This document shows positions 1 to 11,877 of a stretch of DNA of 64,000 nucleotides, one piece after another. Made by a program: the position numbers and the translations under genes. Where the stretch lies: assembly GCA_029582155.1 (NCBI GenBank), contig CM055901.1, positions 38,678,616 to 38,742,615 on the forward strand, read 5' to 3'. Under the pieces are notes generated by a model. It was given only the letters and a program-made list of their open reading frames with translations, was not told where the DNA came from and did no database searches. Origin of the DNA: Panopea generosa. Its lineage: Eukaryota; Mollusca; Bivalvia; Adapedonta; Hiatellidae. How positions within the stretch are numbered: the stretch's first letter is position 1; every line of letters begins with the position of its first letter.

Positions 1-440
1 TATCCAGCATTGATAAACTGTATGTCTTGGTAAAAAATATAGATCAATGTACAAGAAATGGTATATTACCATATGGTTGGAATCGCAAACATTGATAAAT
101 TACTCTTGAAACAGAAGACCATCTCAACTAAAACTTACAATTTATTTTAAAATTATTGCTGGAATTATTTCAGGTAATGTTTAATTAGTATTTCTTGATA
201 TGCTTGACCAACCTATATTATTCTAGTCATGCAATTGTAGTATTAACATAATTATATGTATATATTGTGCCTTAAGTTAGGTATTGGCACACCTATTGTT
301 TTTTTTCAGTAATGGTTAATGAATTTATAAAGCAGTTTTAAAGTTTGAAAGACAGATGTAACTATTAATCAAATAATATTAAGGCAATACGAGTCATTCA
401 TTCACTGTTGTTTTAAAAAAAAACCAGAACTATTGATAAT
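1..440 (+). repeat. Dispersed repeat R1, left copy
   Basis: This stretch has no plausible ORF. It matches 29888-30320 in the same orientation over most of its length: shared landmarks include the text around 165-215 (GCTGGAATTATTTC) and around 275-295 (GGTATTGGCACACC). The two copies differ by many substitutions and small indels, so the duplication is old or the repeat is dispersed genome-wide. Its first bases also resemble 14207-14230. The family is not recognised. Confidence 0.6.
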
Positions 441-977
441 GAAAATAAATATTGTTGTTGAATTTTGCTAATTTAATTTTAACAGACAATCATTATACAA
501 CAGTTATAGCTTAACTTTACCACCACTGAGTTTTATATTAATTATCTTTCATTTGGTACTTCTTTCCTGAAAAAGCTCTCGTTTTAAAACAGCAATGAAA
601 TAGTCGAGGGTGATGTCCCTCCGACAGCTCTTGTTCTCATCTATAAGTTCTGCCTGGATAAATAAATTTGAAAAGAAGTGACAGGTGAAATAAAGTGAGC
701 CACTTACGTCCATTTTGGTCTCTTGTTCATCTTCAAGTCATTATTCCCCTTATCAATAAAATCGTTTCTTATTGATTCAAAAAAATTCTTATTTTAACTT
801 TTAGCCAGCTCTATTCTTTTGGAGTGGTGATGGTTGTACTCAAATCAATGCATATGTAAAACTTGAGGCCATGTATAATTTGATATGTGTTGTATATGGA
901 GATAACAACAGTCGTCATTTTCTTCTTTCAGGGAGTTCATAGTTCTATTTAAACTAGTCAATCGTAAGTATGATCTT
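441..977. other. Unique AT-rich intronic sequence
   Basis: I see no ORF, RNA gene or repeat structure in this stretch. It lies upstream of the first recognisable exon and is probably intron or 5' flank of the host gene. Confidence 0.4.
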
Positions 978-2545
978 TTTAAGCTCACCTGAGCTACAAG
1001 CTCACAGGTGAGCTTTTGTGGTCGCCCTTGTCCATCGTCCCTTGTCTGTCAATCAGTAACTTTCACTTCAAATGATTTCTTCTCTGAACCCACTTGACAG
1101 ATTAACTGTGTGAATTATTCTTGCATGACATTCTTTCAAATTTGTGCAATTCATGACCCTGGGGTCAAATTTGGCCAGCCCCAAGGATTTTTTTCTTCAA
1201 CATTTCAAAAGTCTGTGACCTGTGGTCACTTATCAATTTTTTAGCACATGGAAATCCTATTTAAAAATCTTGTTCCCAAGAACAGATAAACAATTTGTTC
1301 TTATTTGGTTTAAACAATCTCTATGAATGAGGGTTTCTAGTCTTTTCAAATAAAGAGGCTATGGCCTATTAGGGTTCAGTTATGGAACTTTGATTTTTGC
1401 ATAGGAATGTCATAGGGAAGCATTAACTCTGTATTTCTCATTTATTTTAGGAAACATTTTTATCATCTTGAGATCTTGAGTATTGTTTAGTCAACAGTTG
1501 AGAACTTGAGTATTATTTAGTCAACAGTAGAGAACTTGAGTATTGTTTAGTCAGTAGTTGAGAACTTGAGTATTGTTTAGTCAACAGTTGAGAACTTGAG
1601 TATTGTTTAGTCAGTAGTTGAGAACTTGAGTATTATTTAGTCAACAGTAGAGAACTTGAGTATTGTTTAGTCAACAGTTGAGAACTTGAGTATTGTTTAG
1701 TCAACAGTTGAGAACTTGAGTAGTGTTTAGTCAGCAGTTGAGATCTTGAGTATTGTTTAGTCAACAGTTGAGATCTTGAGTATTGTTTAGTCAACAGTTG
1801 AGAACTTGAGTATTGTTTAGTCAACAGTTGAGATCTTGAGTATTGTTTTGTCAACAGTTGAGAACTTGAGTATTGTTTAGTCAACAGTTGAGATCTTGAG
1901 TATTGTTTAGTCAACAGTTGAGAACTTGAGTATTGTTTAGTCAACAGTTGAGAACTTGAGTAGTGTTTAGTCAGCAGTTGAGATCTTGAGTATTGTTTAG
2001 TCAAGCAGTTGAGATCTTGAGTATTGTTTAGTCAACAGTTGAGAACTTGAGTATTGTTTAGTCAACAGTTGAGATCTTGAGTATTGTTTAGTCAACAGTT
2101 GAGAACTTGAGTATTGTTAAGTCAACAGTTGAGAACTTGAGTATTGTTTAGTCAGCAGTTGAGAACTTGAGTATTGTTTAGTCATCAGTTGAGAACTTGA
2201 GTATTGTTTAGTCAACAGTTGAGATCTTGAGTATTGTTTAGTCAACAGTTGAGAACTTGAGTATTGTTTAGTCAACAGTTGAGAACTTGAGACTAAGTCC
2301 TTTAAAGGAATTTAATATCTATAAGTGGTCAGTGAAGTGATAAAATTATGAATTTTCAAAACTGTTCTTCTCAAGAACCGACCAACCATATTTTTTTCAT
2401 ATTTGATTTCAGTGATCCCTATGAATCAATATTTCAAGTTTGTCCATACAAAGGGGCTAGGATCCATTGGTCACCTCTTGTTAAATGAATTTCAAGAACC
2501 TCATTCAGGGAGATGCATGTCAAAAGTTCGATAATTGAGTGCTGG
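978..2545 (+). mobile_element. Hairpin-ended bivalve-type repeat, degraded, hosting a minisatellite
   Basis: It starts with TTTTTAAGCTC and a near-perfect hairpin at 982-1013 (AGCTCACCTGAGC pairing with its complement around a short loop). TTTTGTGGTCGCC and a run of GTC-rich text follow, the same order seen at 12671. The body contains phrases shared with the other copies, such as a 'GACCCTGGGGTCAAA' box. No 3' hairpin is seen. A 30 bp tandem array (1467-2290) occupies its middle. It is non-coding and non-autonomous; the Helentron/HINE-like assignment is inference from terminal hairpins and T-rich junctions. Confidence 0.5.
1467..2290. repeat. 30 bp minisatellite, about 27 copies
   Basis: The unit is 30 bp, with core GAGTATTGTTTAGTCAACAG followed by TTGAGAACT. 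Units differ at a few recurrent positions (AGAACT/AGATCT, CAACAG/CAGCAG/CAGTAG) and some combinations recur in order, so blocks of several units have been copied together. One copy near 2004 carries a 1 bp insertion that shifts the phase of all later units. A long minus-strand ORF through it (repeating QLLTKQYSSS) exists only because 30 is divisible by 3 and the unit lacks a stop in that frame. Confidence 0.95.
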
Positions 2546-2777
2546 TGTTATTCATAGGCAATTATGTTTGATAGACTTCAATTAAGAAGATTCCTTTGAA
2601 GAATGCCACAGTTATATGGCTTTATAAACTTTGTTTAAGCTTTAGATGAATGGAGTCAAACATGTTGATTGGGGTTGCATTTGGATGGTGAATGTGTTAT
2701 TGTAAGAATTGTTCAATTTCAATTAAATTTTATACCACATAGATTTATTTTGTACCACATAGATTTATGACTTCCAG

Positions 2778-2893
2778 ATAGCATGGAGAATGGAGGCTTG
2801 CTGAACAAATGTCAGTGTAATCACAATGCAGAAGTCCACCAGAATGGTGATGCAGCTAGCGGAGATGTCACTATACTCAATCCCAGTGTTAAG
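2778..2893 (+). CDS. Host gene exon A (37 codons from a possible start codon)
   Basis: The exon is bounded by an acceptor (TGACTTCCAG, ending 2777) and a donor (AAG|GTAAAAG at 2894). It contains an ATG at 2783 followed by 37 open codons beginning MENGGLLNKCQC and ending at a codon boundary (phase 0). The sequence is less AT-rich than its surroundings and has ordinary codon use. It could be a start exon or an internal one, because the few bases before the ATG are also open. It is phase-compatible with the exon at 31331, which begins in phase 0. The residues (Cys/His/Asn-rich, then acidic and Gly-rich) show no domain I recognise. The next exon I can support is 28.4 kb downstream; further exons could be hidden in between. 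Confidence 0.6.
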
Positions 2894-2933
2894 GTAAAAG
2901 ATATTCAAATTTCATAAAAATTATATAGGAGGT

Positions 2934-3864
2934 AAAGTGCTCCATGGTTTTAAAGGTCTCTGAGAATTTCCAAATCAGTAATTTTATTTATTGAACAGTT
3001 ATAGAGGGGGTTATAGGTAACTCTCATTATGATAATAATAATAAAGACTTTATTTCAAGAGGTTACACAGTCCAAAGAATATCTTAATGAAAAGCAGTTT
3101 ACAATAAAGTTAAATTATATGATAATATCTCTTGGATATGTTGAATGGAGCAGTTATTCAAACTTGTTAAATACTATATTGATTTATGCTAAATATTTTA
3201 TCTGCAAAAATAAGTATGCAAAAACAATTCCCATATTTATCAATTTTATAAAATATTTAAAACATACTGAAAACATAGAAAGAATAATAGCAACAACAAA
3301 AGATAATCTTGAACAACATAACGGCAAATGGGAAAAGTTACAACTGTATTAATGACGTCATCAAACTAATTTCAGACTTAGAGTGTCGAGTATTCCTCCT
3401 CTTTATCTTAACCTCCATTTCCTTTTTTATTTCTTATCTACTCTCCATTATCTACTGTCTAAAAACACCAACTTATTTCTCAATTAATGCATAAAGTATA
3501 ATATACTTATAAAAACCATTGTGACAATGCTTCATTATAAAAACACTTACAATATTTATTGTTAACATATAAAAACAGCCTGAATAGACTTGTAAATCAG
3601 TTATATATCTTAACATGCTAGTATAATATCCACGCTAATCCTTCTTATTGTGTTATGTACAATGCGTTGCTATTTACTTGAATGTATATGTATTATGAGA
3701 AATAAAATATTTAAAGGCAAAAAAGTGCGGCCTGGTTTTAAAGGTCTCTGAGAATTTCCAAATCAGTAATTTTATTTATTGAACAGTTATAGAGGGAGTT
3801 ATAGGTAACTCTCATAATGATAATAATAATAAAGACTTTATTTCAAGAGGTTACACAGTCCAAA
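2934..3864. repeat. 143 bp direct repeats flanking a 645 bp segment
   Basis: Positions 2934-3076 and 3722-3864 are nearly identical direct copies at an offset of 788 bp. Each contains a run that reads on the minus strand as a LINE-type 3' tail (CTTGAAATAAAGTC followed by TTATTATTATC, at 3029-3076 and 3817-3864). The segment between them (3077-3721) is AT-rich, ends on the + strand in AATAAAATATTT and has no convincing protein. This looks like a tandem duplication of a fragment, or two insertions of one repeat, not a normal target-site duplication. Confidence 0.7.
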
Positions 3865-4189
3865 ATGATTGATCTTCCCTGCATGCCTCCACATTGTCCA
3901 TTATTGTTATCATCAGAGTCTAAAAGCAGATCCTTTTGTGAGTGAGTGAAGCCTTCAAAGTCTGGGGACAGATTGTTTGCCATTGTTGGATGATTGTTTG
4001 AAAATAAACATTTTGTGATTCTCAGTGTCAGTTGTTAGTCCATTGCTAAATTTTGCAACATACGACTTCTTCTATGAAACCGTTTTTCTCCAAAATTGGT
4101 GTGAAACATTGTTGTATGAAGCTCACACCAGTTTGTTCAAATCATGATTGTTAAGTCCTAGAGGCTTATCAGGTTGTTTCTTCTTGAGA
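3865..4189. other. Unassigned intronic sequence
   Basis: No ORF or repeat structure is seen between the second 143 bp direct repeat and the start of the endonuclease-coding LINE. Confidence 0.35.
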
Positions 4190-5680
4190 CCAGTAAATAA
4201 ACGCCGAGAAAGGACTCAATATTATTGTTTGGAACTGTAATGGACTAACTAATCTCAAACGAGAGAGTGCTGATTTTGTGAACATCTTGTTTAAAAATGA
4301 TAATATTATTCTGGCTGAAACTTGGACCTCAAAAGACAGTGAAATAGATTTCCCAGATTATCAGTGTTTAAATTTTTATAGGAATTTAGACACAGGAGAG
4401 CTAAATGGAACAGTGGTGGTATTGTTGTTTATGTAAAAAATAATATAAAAAATGGTATTTCTGTTGTTCGCAACCACCATGATACAATTATATGGTTAAA
4501 GCTGGATAAGCAATTTTTTGGTAATGATGATGATTTGTTTTTATATGGTGTTTATAATATGTGGAGTGAGGGTTCACTGGCTGCAAATCTTATTGATGCT
4601 GATCCAGGACGATATATACCATTTCGAGTCGTTGGGTAGGATATTTTTGGCAGGGGATTACAATGCAAGAGTTTCAAATAAAAATGACTTTATCACTTTA
4701 GACAGAAATATAGATAACATAGATTACTATGAATATGTGCCTGACAACCCTTTACAACGTATATCCGAAGATACGATAAATAACGCTCAAGGAAATAAAC
4801 TGTTAGATTTGTGTAAATCTACATCATTAAGATTGGTGAATGGGCGACTAGGTAAAGATCATGGAGTTGGAGGCATAACGTATGTAAATAGGCATAGGTC
4901 CAGTGTTATTGATTTTCTTTTGTTGAAAGAATGTGATTTTCCGTTAGTAAGTGATTTTCACATCGGCAATTTTAATCAGTTCAGTGATCACGCGCCGCTG
5001 ACATTTACAATCAGTAGTAATTAACAACGTAAACATAACCATTATAACCCAAATGTAAGTGAAACCTTAAAATGGGACAATGAAAAGAAACTTTTATTCT
5101 GTAACAAGATAATTGGTAAATTGCCGCATTTCAATAGTCTCTTACGTGATGTAGACTTGAATAACAATGATAGTATAAATAATCTTATTGTACAATTTTC
5201 AAATTCTTTACGTGAAGTAGCTGATCCTCTTTTTAAAAAAACACACAAGGTGTCGAGACTAAGCTTTTCTTTTCGTAATAGTGATTAAAAAAAATGGTTC
5301 GATCATGAGTGTATAGATGCAAAGAATAAATATAAAGAATCATTGCATAATTTTAATATATTGAAATCGTATGAAAATAGGGAATTACTTGCGAATCAGA
5401 AATTAACATATAAAAAGTTGCTTAAAAAAAAGAAACGCTCTTATAAATTCAAACAAATGAGAGAAATAGAAAAATTGCGTCATGCGAAGCTTCACAAAAT
5501 TTGGAAGAGTTTTGTTAAACGAAAACATATTACTCCTGATATTACTCTAAATGAATTTAATGCTTATTTTAACGAATTATTTAAGGAGATTTTAAAATTT
5601 CGGAAGATGCTGAATACTTCAATAGCAATAATGATTTTAATCAAAATGATCCCGTACTTGAAGAATTGGATACCTGTATA
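4190..5680 (+). mobile_element. LINE-1st copy, 5' part: APE-type endonuclease and linker
   Basis: This is a non-LTR retrotransposon whose coding strand is +. It reads as an apurinic endonuclease domain: an N-terminal 'IVWNCNGL' at about 4220, 'LAETW' (catalytic Glu) near 4311, 'AGDYNARV' near 4650, 'LVNGRLG' near 4835, 'SVIDFLLL' near 4903 and 'SDHAPL' near 4985. The best open piece is 4518-5024. A Lys-rich linker (5343-5680) follows. The endonuclease changes frame near 4620 and there are further breaks in 5020-5340, so it is dead. The reading frame stops abruptly at the TA where a DNA transposon is inserted (5681) and resumes at 9492, so both halves are one element. Clade (Jockey/CR1-like) is only suggested by motif style. 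Confidence 0.85.
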
Positions 5681-6715
5681 CAGACCCTAAACTGCTCAAG
5701 TACCCCAATTGCACGCAAACGGAGTGCACTCAGAGCGTAAGCGAAGCGCAGACGGAGCGCAGATTGAGCGCTGACGGAGCGGACCTGGACCGTAAGCAAA
5801 CGCTGGATTTTGAATAATAAACGCACTCCTGAACACATGAAGTAGATCGAGTGCACTCAGACACGCTGAATGCACTAAGAAACGCTGAGTGCACTCAGAT
5901 GCGCAGTATATGCAGTATACGCTAGACACTGTAAGATAACTGATAACAGAGCTATTCGTGCGCAACTGAGTGCACTCGTTCATTCGGATACACTCTTTTT
6001 CATTATTTGTTCGTGAAGTCGATACTTAAAATCGAGATAACAAAGAAATTTTCTTTCACATAAATATAAACCATGTAGTTTATATAAATGATTTATTGTA
6101 AAACGCATGATAAAACTTATTTTGGTCAACAATTTATCAATTATAACATAAATATCAATATTTAGCTGATCAATACAATAATGTTTAAAATACCTATTAT
6201 ACAATAGACGATACATCAATGGTTATCTACGGTTCCAAGGCTAATTTAGTTGCATGTTTAAGCATGATTTGGTTTGCGCAACAAAAATATAAATTATATA
6301 TATTGTGTAAATAACAATTCGAAAAGATGTAATATGAATTCACTATTTGCCGTATATTTCGATATAAATTAGTTATAGAACATACAAACATGTACTTTAT
6401 TTCGATTTAAGCGTATACTGCTCCAAATACAAAAATATCAAAGCATGGGTGAATCAAACAAAACATAGATATGCGGAAAATTATATGATTATGATTCTAT
6501 TTGTTTGGGTATTTCGGCAAAATAAAAATTACCAATTTTCAATTTAATTTGGACTTTAGTTTTATATTTTCCCCAAACATAGTTACACTGAGTTTTTGCT
6601 TAGTTGTGAACAAATCTACGTAAAACTATTATATTGCAATTAAAGTGGAAACATTTTACTCGTGCACATCTTATTAAGATAATAGTAATAAATTAATTGT
6701 ATTTTAAAATATAAA

Positions 6716-6790
6716 GTGGGTCAGTAGTAAAGCTGATAGGGTGCTGGCTTCAGACGGCAGAGGTCGCGAGTTTGACCCAGGCTCTACCCG
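6716..6790 (+). repeat. tRNA-like (SINE-type) pol III promoter remnant
   Basis: GGGTCAGTAGTAAAGCTGAT resembles a box A and GAGTTTGACCC about 35 bp later resembles a box B, in the spacing of a tRNA gene. The 3' half does not close into a good acceptor stem, and unrelated sequence follows. This is a tRNA-derived SINE head or decayed tRNA copy inside TE-C, not a working tRNA. Confidence 0.4.
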
Positions 6791-7203
6791 ACCTCTCGAA
6801 ACACAATTCAGTACCAGATCTAATAAGGGAATGCACTGGAGAATGCATAAGCTCCGAGCTTACTTCACAATCAAGCTAAATTAAATTAATGTAAAATAAA
6901 TGTATGTATGCCAAATTAACACGACAGACCGAAATAACACATTAGACACAGGAAATAAAAACTAGTAAACGTAAATTTCTAGATGACCTTTTTGAGGTTG
7001 TGATTTTATTTTGACTAAAGAACAGCTTTTGATCATGAGGAAGGTTTAAATAAACAAAAAAGAACATGTATTCACTGCCTATAAAATAGTAAATATATTA
7101 TTTTCCCGCTTTCCTACAAAATCGATACGCCTGATCACGTGCACGTAAGTACGTAACAATAAAGCCATTATTAAAGCTGTGAAAGGCGCAACAAGTAAGA
7201 AAT

Positions 7204-7400
7204 GACGACAATAATAATAAGAAGAAGAATAATAATAAAGAAGAAAAAATACTCAGATAATAATAATATAATAATATAATAATATAATAATAAAGTAATA
7301 TAGCAATAATAACAATAATATTAATAATAATAGTAATAAATAATAATAAAATATATAATAGATATTAATAATCATGAGGATAATAATAATATTATAAATA
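7204..7400. repeat. Simple sequence, AAT/AAG-rich microsatellite
   Basis: The stretch is dominated by AATAATAAT, AAGAAG and ATAATAATAT runs inside the AT-rich core of TE-C. It has no other content. Confidence 0.9.
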
Positions 7401-7435
7401 TCTGCATATTTTAGTATTGATTTTGACTATATATT

Positions 7436-8300
7436 TCTTATTCAATCACATGCCGCGGGTTAAATAAAGATTAATTCATCTGGCACAAATTATAATCAAA
7501 ATGAAAATTACGCACCGGCAGGGCTCTTCGTGATCAATGGACCGATAAATCACCAATTAACTATTAATTGACACACATGTGGTTCTCACGTTTTGATGAT
7601 TGCCATGCAACTCTGCCTTCATAATAGTAATTAAATTGTTTTATTAATTGTGAACGACTGACCAGATGCACGTACACACGTATCCAATATAAAAGTTGTG
7701 ACAAATCAATAAGTCAATATGTATATTATAATAATAGCTCCAATGATAATTATATTTAAAAAAAATAAAACAAATATTGAAAGTAAAAAATAATACAAAT
7801 AAAATACTACATTTTTACAAGGAATTATTTAGAGACATGTCTTTAATTTTTTTTTAGTTTTAAAATTGTAGAATTGTTTTATTTTGTAAATTAACAATTC
7901 TGATCTGTTTTTTATACGAAATCGCTATGGCAGCTGTGGTAAAATGACAGCCCTGAATATACATCCCTTAATACGTGTATGTCACACTTTCTACCATTCA
8001 TTCAGAACTGGCGTGGGGTTTTCGGTTCGTTAATTTAATGATATTAACATCATGATATTTACATACTTAAGCGTTCTGAAACTTCGAATAACCAATATCT
8101 TAAATGATTTTTTTATTTGTTGTTAATTGGCTGGCAGTTTTTCTTTTTTATCTTTTCTTTTTAATCACATAATGTTGGCTCAATTAAGATTCATCCATCT
8201 GGCACGAATTACAATCAAAATGAAATCATACATAACTTCCGTGGTCAATAGACCGATAAGTCACCGCTTTAGCATATAACTTAATTGACACGGCTCTCAC
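7436..8300. repeat. Internal direct duplication within TE-C
   Basis: Positions about 7436-7590 and 8150-8300 are diverged direct copies. Both carry 'CATCTGGCAC', 'ATCAAAATGAAA', 'CAATGGACCGATAA' or its variant, and 'TTAATTGACAC', in the same order. The spacer has no gene. The duplication belongs to the internal build of TE-C. Confidence 0.6.
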
Positions 8301-9491
8301 TGGCATGTGACATAACGTAATTAACACCACGGGTGTGTTGCTGCGTGTCATATAATTAGCGGTATAGCACAGTGGGTGTAGTTTCAAACAAGTTTAATAT
8401 AGTTTGTCATTTTAAATAATGTATTAACATAAAGCATACTATCAGTAAAAGAATAATTTGAGAAACCCACTGAAAAAAGTTCATTGTAAGTATATTTATA
8501 TACATAATGATAACGAAAATAATTATAAAAATCTTAAAATATCTTTTTTAAGTTTAGTGAAGCTACATTTGGACCCAAATCGAGAAAAACACTACAAGAT
8601 TATTATTTTTCAAAAATCATTTATTATAATGTCGAATTGCATCGCACGGATTATAATAAATATTTCATCACCCATGCAGTGCATATTATTGATTATAAAG
8701 CTTATTTTAGTTTGAACATTAATAAAACCAGTGATATATCCACATGTTGTTAAGTCACTGCTTACACTGAGCAGATTTATGGATTATTATAAGGCCAACG
8801 AGGTATCAACAGTATGGCATTATTAATTAAATTTAATTATTAATAACAATATATTTAGTTTATGTTGATGATGTATATGTAAATTTTGTGAACAAACTTT
8901 ATTGATTTCCTGTAACAAATGGCTAACGGCATATCAAAGAAGATACTGACGCAAACACATGTCGGTCTCGATGACAGAAGCCAGTATAACGTGCGATATT
9001 CTTTGATCACCCAGACCACTGATCACATATCAAAACATAGACACTTCCGTTAAACATGCCTACTATCGATACTAGTTCAACCTTTCGCCCAGCGGGTGAC
9101 ATGATATGTAGACAAACAATCGGATTATGAATTAATTTACCTTGACTAAATCCCATGGATACAATTTATTGCTCCATTGGAACAGATTAATTAAAAAGTC
9201 AACATAGAATTATTTTAAAGAGTTGAGATGTTGCGATTGGTTATGGGCCGGAAACCGAACTGAGCGAACTGAACGTTGAGTGAACGCTGAACGAAGCGAA
9301 CGCTAAGAGGAGTATTAAATAGAGCACTCAGCTATACAGCGCTCATGAGCAAATACTTGCGTTTGTGAGTGCATTAAATTAACCACGTTTAATCGAGTGC
9401 ACGCAAACTAAGCGCGAACGGAGCGCGAACGGAGTGCAAACTGAGCGCAAACGGATTGCAATTATGGGGTACTTGAGCGGTTTAGGGTCTG

Positions 9492-11635
9492 TAACAGTTA
9501 ATGAGGTCGAATCTACAATTCGCTCACTTAGCACAAACAAAGTGTCTAGTGTTAGTTTATTAAATGAGTTTTTCATTTCGACCTGCGATATATCTGGTCA
9601 TATAACCAATATTTTTAATCTCATTTTCAATACAGGGTGTTTTCCTGACAAATGGACAAAGGGGGTCATTATTCCGTTACACAAAAAAGGGGACAAAGAC
9701 GTAGTTAGCAATTATAGGGGCATAACTTTAGTTAGTTGTTTGAGAAAAATTTTCAACAGCATCTTGAACGCACATATTAACAAATGGTGTGAGGCAAATA
9801 GTATTATATCTGATGCACAGTTTGGCTTCAGAAAGGGTAGATCTACAACAGATGCTATTTTTATACTTCATAATATTATCGACAAAGTTTTAAATGAGAA
9901 AAAACGACTTTACTGTGCTTTTATCGATTTAAAAAAGCGTTTGATTTGGTTTAAAGAAATGCGCTGTGGCTCAAACTTTTTAAATTGGGTATTAACAGTT
10001 AAATGCTCAGAATTGTACGCTCATTGTATAGTACTGTTAAATCGTGTGTGAAACTTTGTGGTTCTTATTCAGATTTTTTTTATATATCAGTCGGTTTAAA
10101 GCAAGGGGAGATAATGTCGCCAGTTATGTTCGCTCTTTTTATCAAAGATTAAGAGCTTTATTTACAAAATAGAACTAAATGTGGCCTTAACTTAGATGAT
10201 ATTTCCCTTATATTACTGCTTTATGCTGATGACATGATTTTATTAGGTACCACTCCTGAAGACCTTTAAGAAAGCTTAAATAGGTTATATGAATATTGTG
10301 AAACTTGGGGGCTCGGTGTTAACACAGAAAAAACTAAGGTTGTTGTTTTTCCGAAGAGGGGTAGAGTAACAGTTTCTGAACAATGGGCATATAATAACGT
10401 AAATATAGATGTTGTTGATTATTTTAATTATCTAGGCGTTGTTTTTAATTACTCAGGTACATTCGCTTTAAATCAGAAGTCTCTTAGTGGCAAAGCGCTA
10501 AAGGCGATGAATCTTTTAACAGTTAGGATAAGAAAGCTTGAAGTGAATCCTAAGACATCGCTACAGTTATTTGATGCATTTGTAAGTTCGATTCTTAATT
10601 ATGCGTGCGAAGTATGGGGATTTACGAAATCAAAAGAATTAGAGCGCATTCACTTAAAATTTTGCAAAGCTATGCTGGGCGTAAAAGAAACTACTAGCAA
10701 TTCTGGTATTTATGGTGAAATAGGGCGTTATCTGATGTTTATTTCTCGATATTTTAAAATTGTTAAGTACTGGTTAAGATTATCAACAACTGATAATATA
10801 ATTTTAAGCAGTGTTTATAAGAACTCGTTAGCTGATTGTGATAAAGGATTGGATCTCAAAGGTTAAGTCCATCCTAAATAATTATGGTTTTATGTATGTA
10901 TGGTATAATACAACAAATATAAATAATAAATATTTTTCTTTCGATTTTTCGTAAGGGAATGATTGATAGTTTTATTCAAACTTGGATGTCAGATGTGGAG
11001 TCGAATAGAGTATTGAACCTGTTGTATAGAAATATAAAACTAACACATGGTTATGAAAGATATTTAGATTTGTTGTGTACTAAACAATTTCGCAGTGTTT
11101 TAACTAAATTAAGATTATCTTCACATTCATTAAGAATTGAAACAGGGAGATATGGGATAGAAAGAATAGAAAGACTATGCCAGATTTGTAATAATAATGA
11201 TATTGAAGATGAGTTTCACTTTGTTTTAATATGTTCTAACTATAATGAAATTAGAAAGAAGTATATCAAAAAGTTTTATTACACAAGACCAAATATGTTT
11301 AAGTTAATAACATTATTGCAATCTACAAATAAAAGAGAACTTCTAAATTTAAGTTAATTTATTTCCGAAGCTTTTGAAATAAGGCGATCAATTCCAAGTA
11401 TTATGTCTTAAAATGTGCTTTATTATGTTCATTCTCATGATTTTTGTTGATGACACAAATATTGATAATTTTTATGAAATTATTATAACATATTTTATTA
11501 CAGAGATTAATTTAAAGTAAAAAACATACCTGTCATGTAATGAAATATTTGTTAATTTATATATGTATATATATGTATATGATGACGAGAAACTGTATAT
11601 AGTTTAAGTCAATAAAATGTCTTATGTAAAGTGGA
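9492..11635 (+). mobile_element. LINE-1st copy, 3' part: reverse transcriptase and C-terminal domain
   Basis: It continues the LINE interrupted at 5680. Reverse transcriptase motifs run in order: 'GVIIPLHKKGD' and 'NYRGITLVSC' (about 9660-9740), 'AQFGFRKGRSTTDAI' (about 9815-9860), 'CAFIDLKK' (about 9915), 'LKQGEIMSP' (about 10095) and the catalytic 'YADDM' near 10205. The thumb and connector follow (10507-10866). A C-terminal segment at 10959-11357 has a Cys-His knuckle of the form CQIC…DEFHFVLIC. Several frameshifts and stops (for example a TAA just after the YADD motif, near 10267) split it. The 3' UTR ends at about 11635, after an AATAAA at 11611. Confidence 0.9.
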
Positions 11636-11877
11636 GCTTTTATATTTTGCTATAGTATCATCTAAACAGTTTCTCTTAGGTTTGTTCAAGTCATGATCCT
11701 AGGGTCAAAATTGACCCCGCCCCAGGTACTTATCAGTTTAACAGCTTAAAATTGTCATTTAAAAATAATGAAATTTTAAAAATCTTTATCTCAAGAACCA
11801 ACCAGTGAAATTTGTTTTCATAAGGGGACTTAGACTTTTACATAGGATTATAAAAGGAAAACAGTTAATTATGTTTT
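11636..11877. repeat. Fragment of hairpin-ended repeat body
   Basis: It contains the 'CCTAGGGTCAAAATTGACC' style box and the 'AAAAATCTTTATCTCAAGAACC' phrase found inside the hairpin-ended elements at 978 and 12671. It has no termini of its own and no coding capacity. Confidence 0.45.

Larger units (their letters stand above)
5681..9491. mobile_element. 3.8 kb non-autonomous DNA transposon with TA target duplication (TE-C, full-length)
   Basis: Terminal inverted repeats of about 33 bp open with CAGACCCTAAAC and GCTCAAGTACCCC and mirror at 9460-9491. TA dinucleotides at 5679-5680 and 9492-9493 are the target duplication. Removing the element restores the LINE reading frame (…DTCI|TVNEV…), which confirms both ends. 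Both subterminal zones (5700-5960 and 9240-9465) are packed with degenerate 10-12 bp motifs of the type CGGAGCGCAAA and palindromic GAGTGCACTC, likely protein-binding repeats. No transposase is visible inside; the interior is AT-rich. TA plus CAG ends fits the IS630-Tc1-mariner group, but that is inference. Partial relatives lie at 14247-15957 and 29395-29880. Confidence 0.85.

Noticed and set aside
1633-2004. Minus-strand ORF of 123 codons with QLLTKQYSSS repeats
   Set aside because: Same explanation: 30 bp tandem unit, ending where a 1 bp indel shifts the phase.
3029-3494. Two short + strand ORFs
   Set aside because: AT-rich, no protein character, and lying in the segment between the 143 bp direct repeats; the first overlaps an antisense LINE tail.
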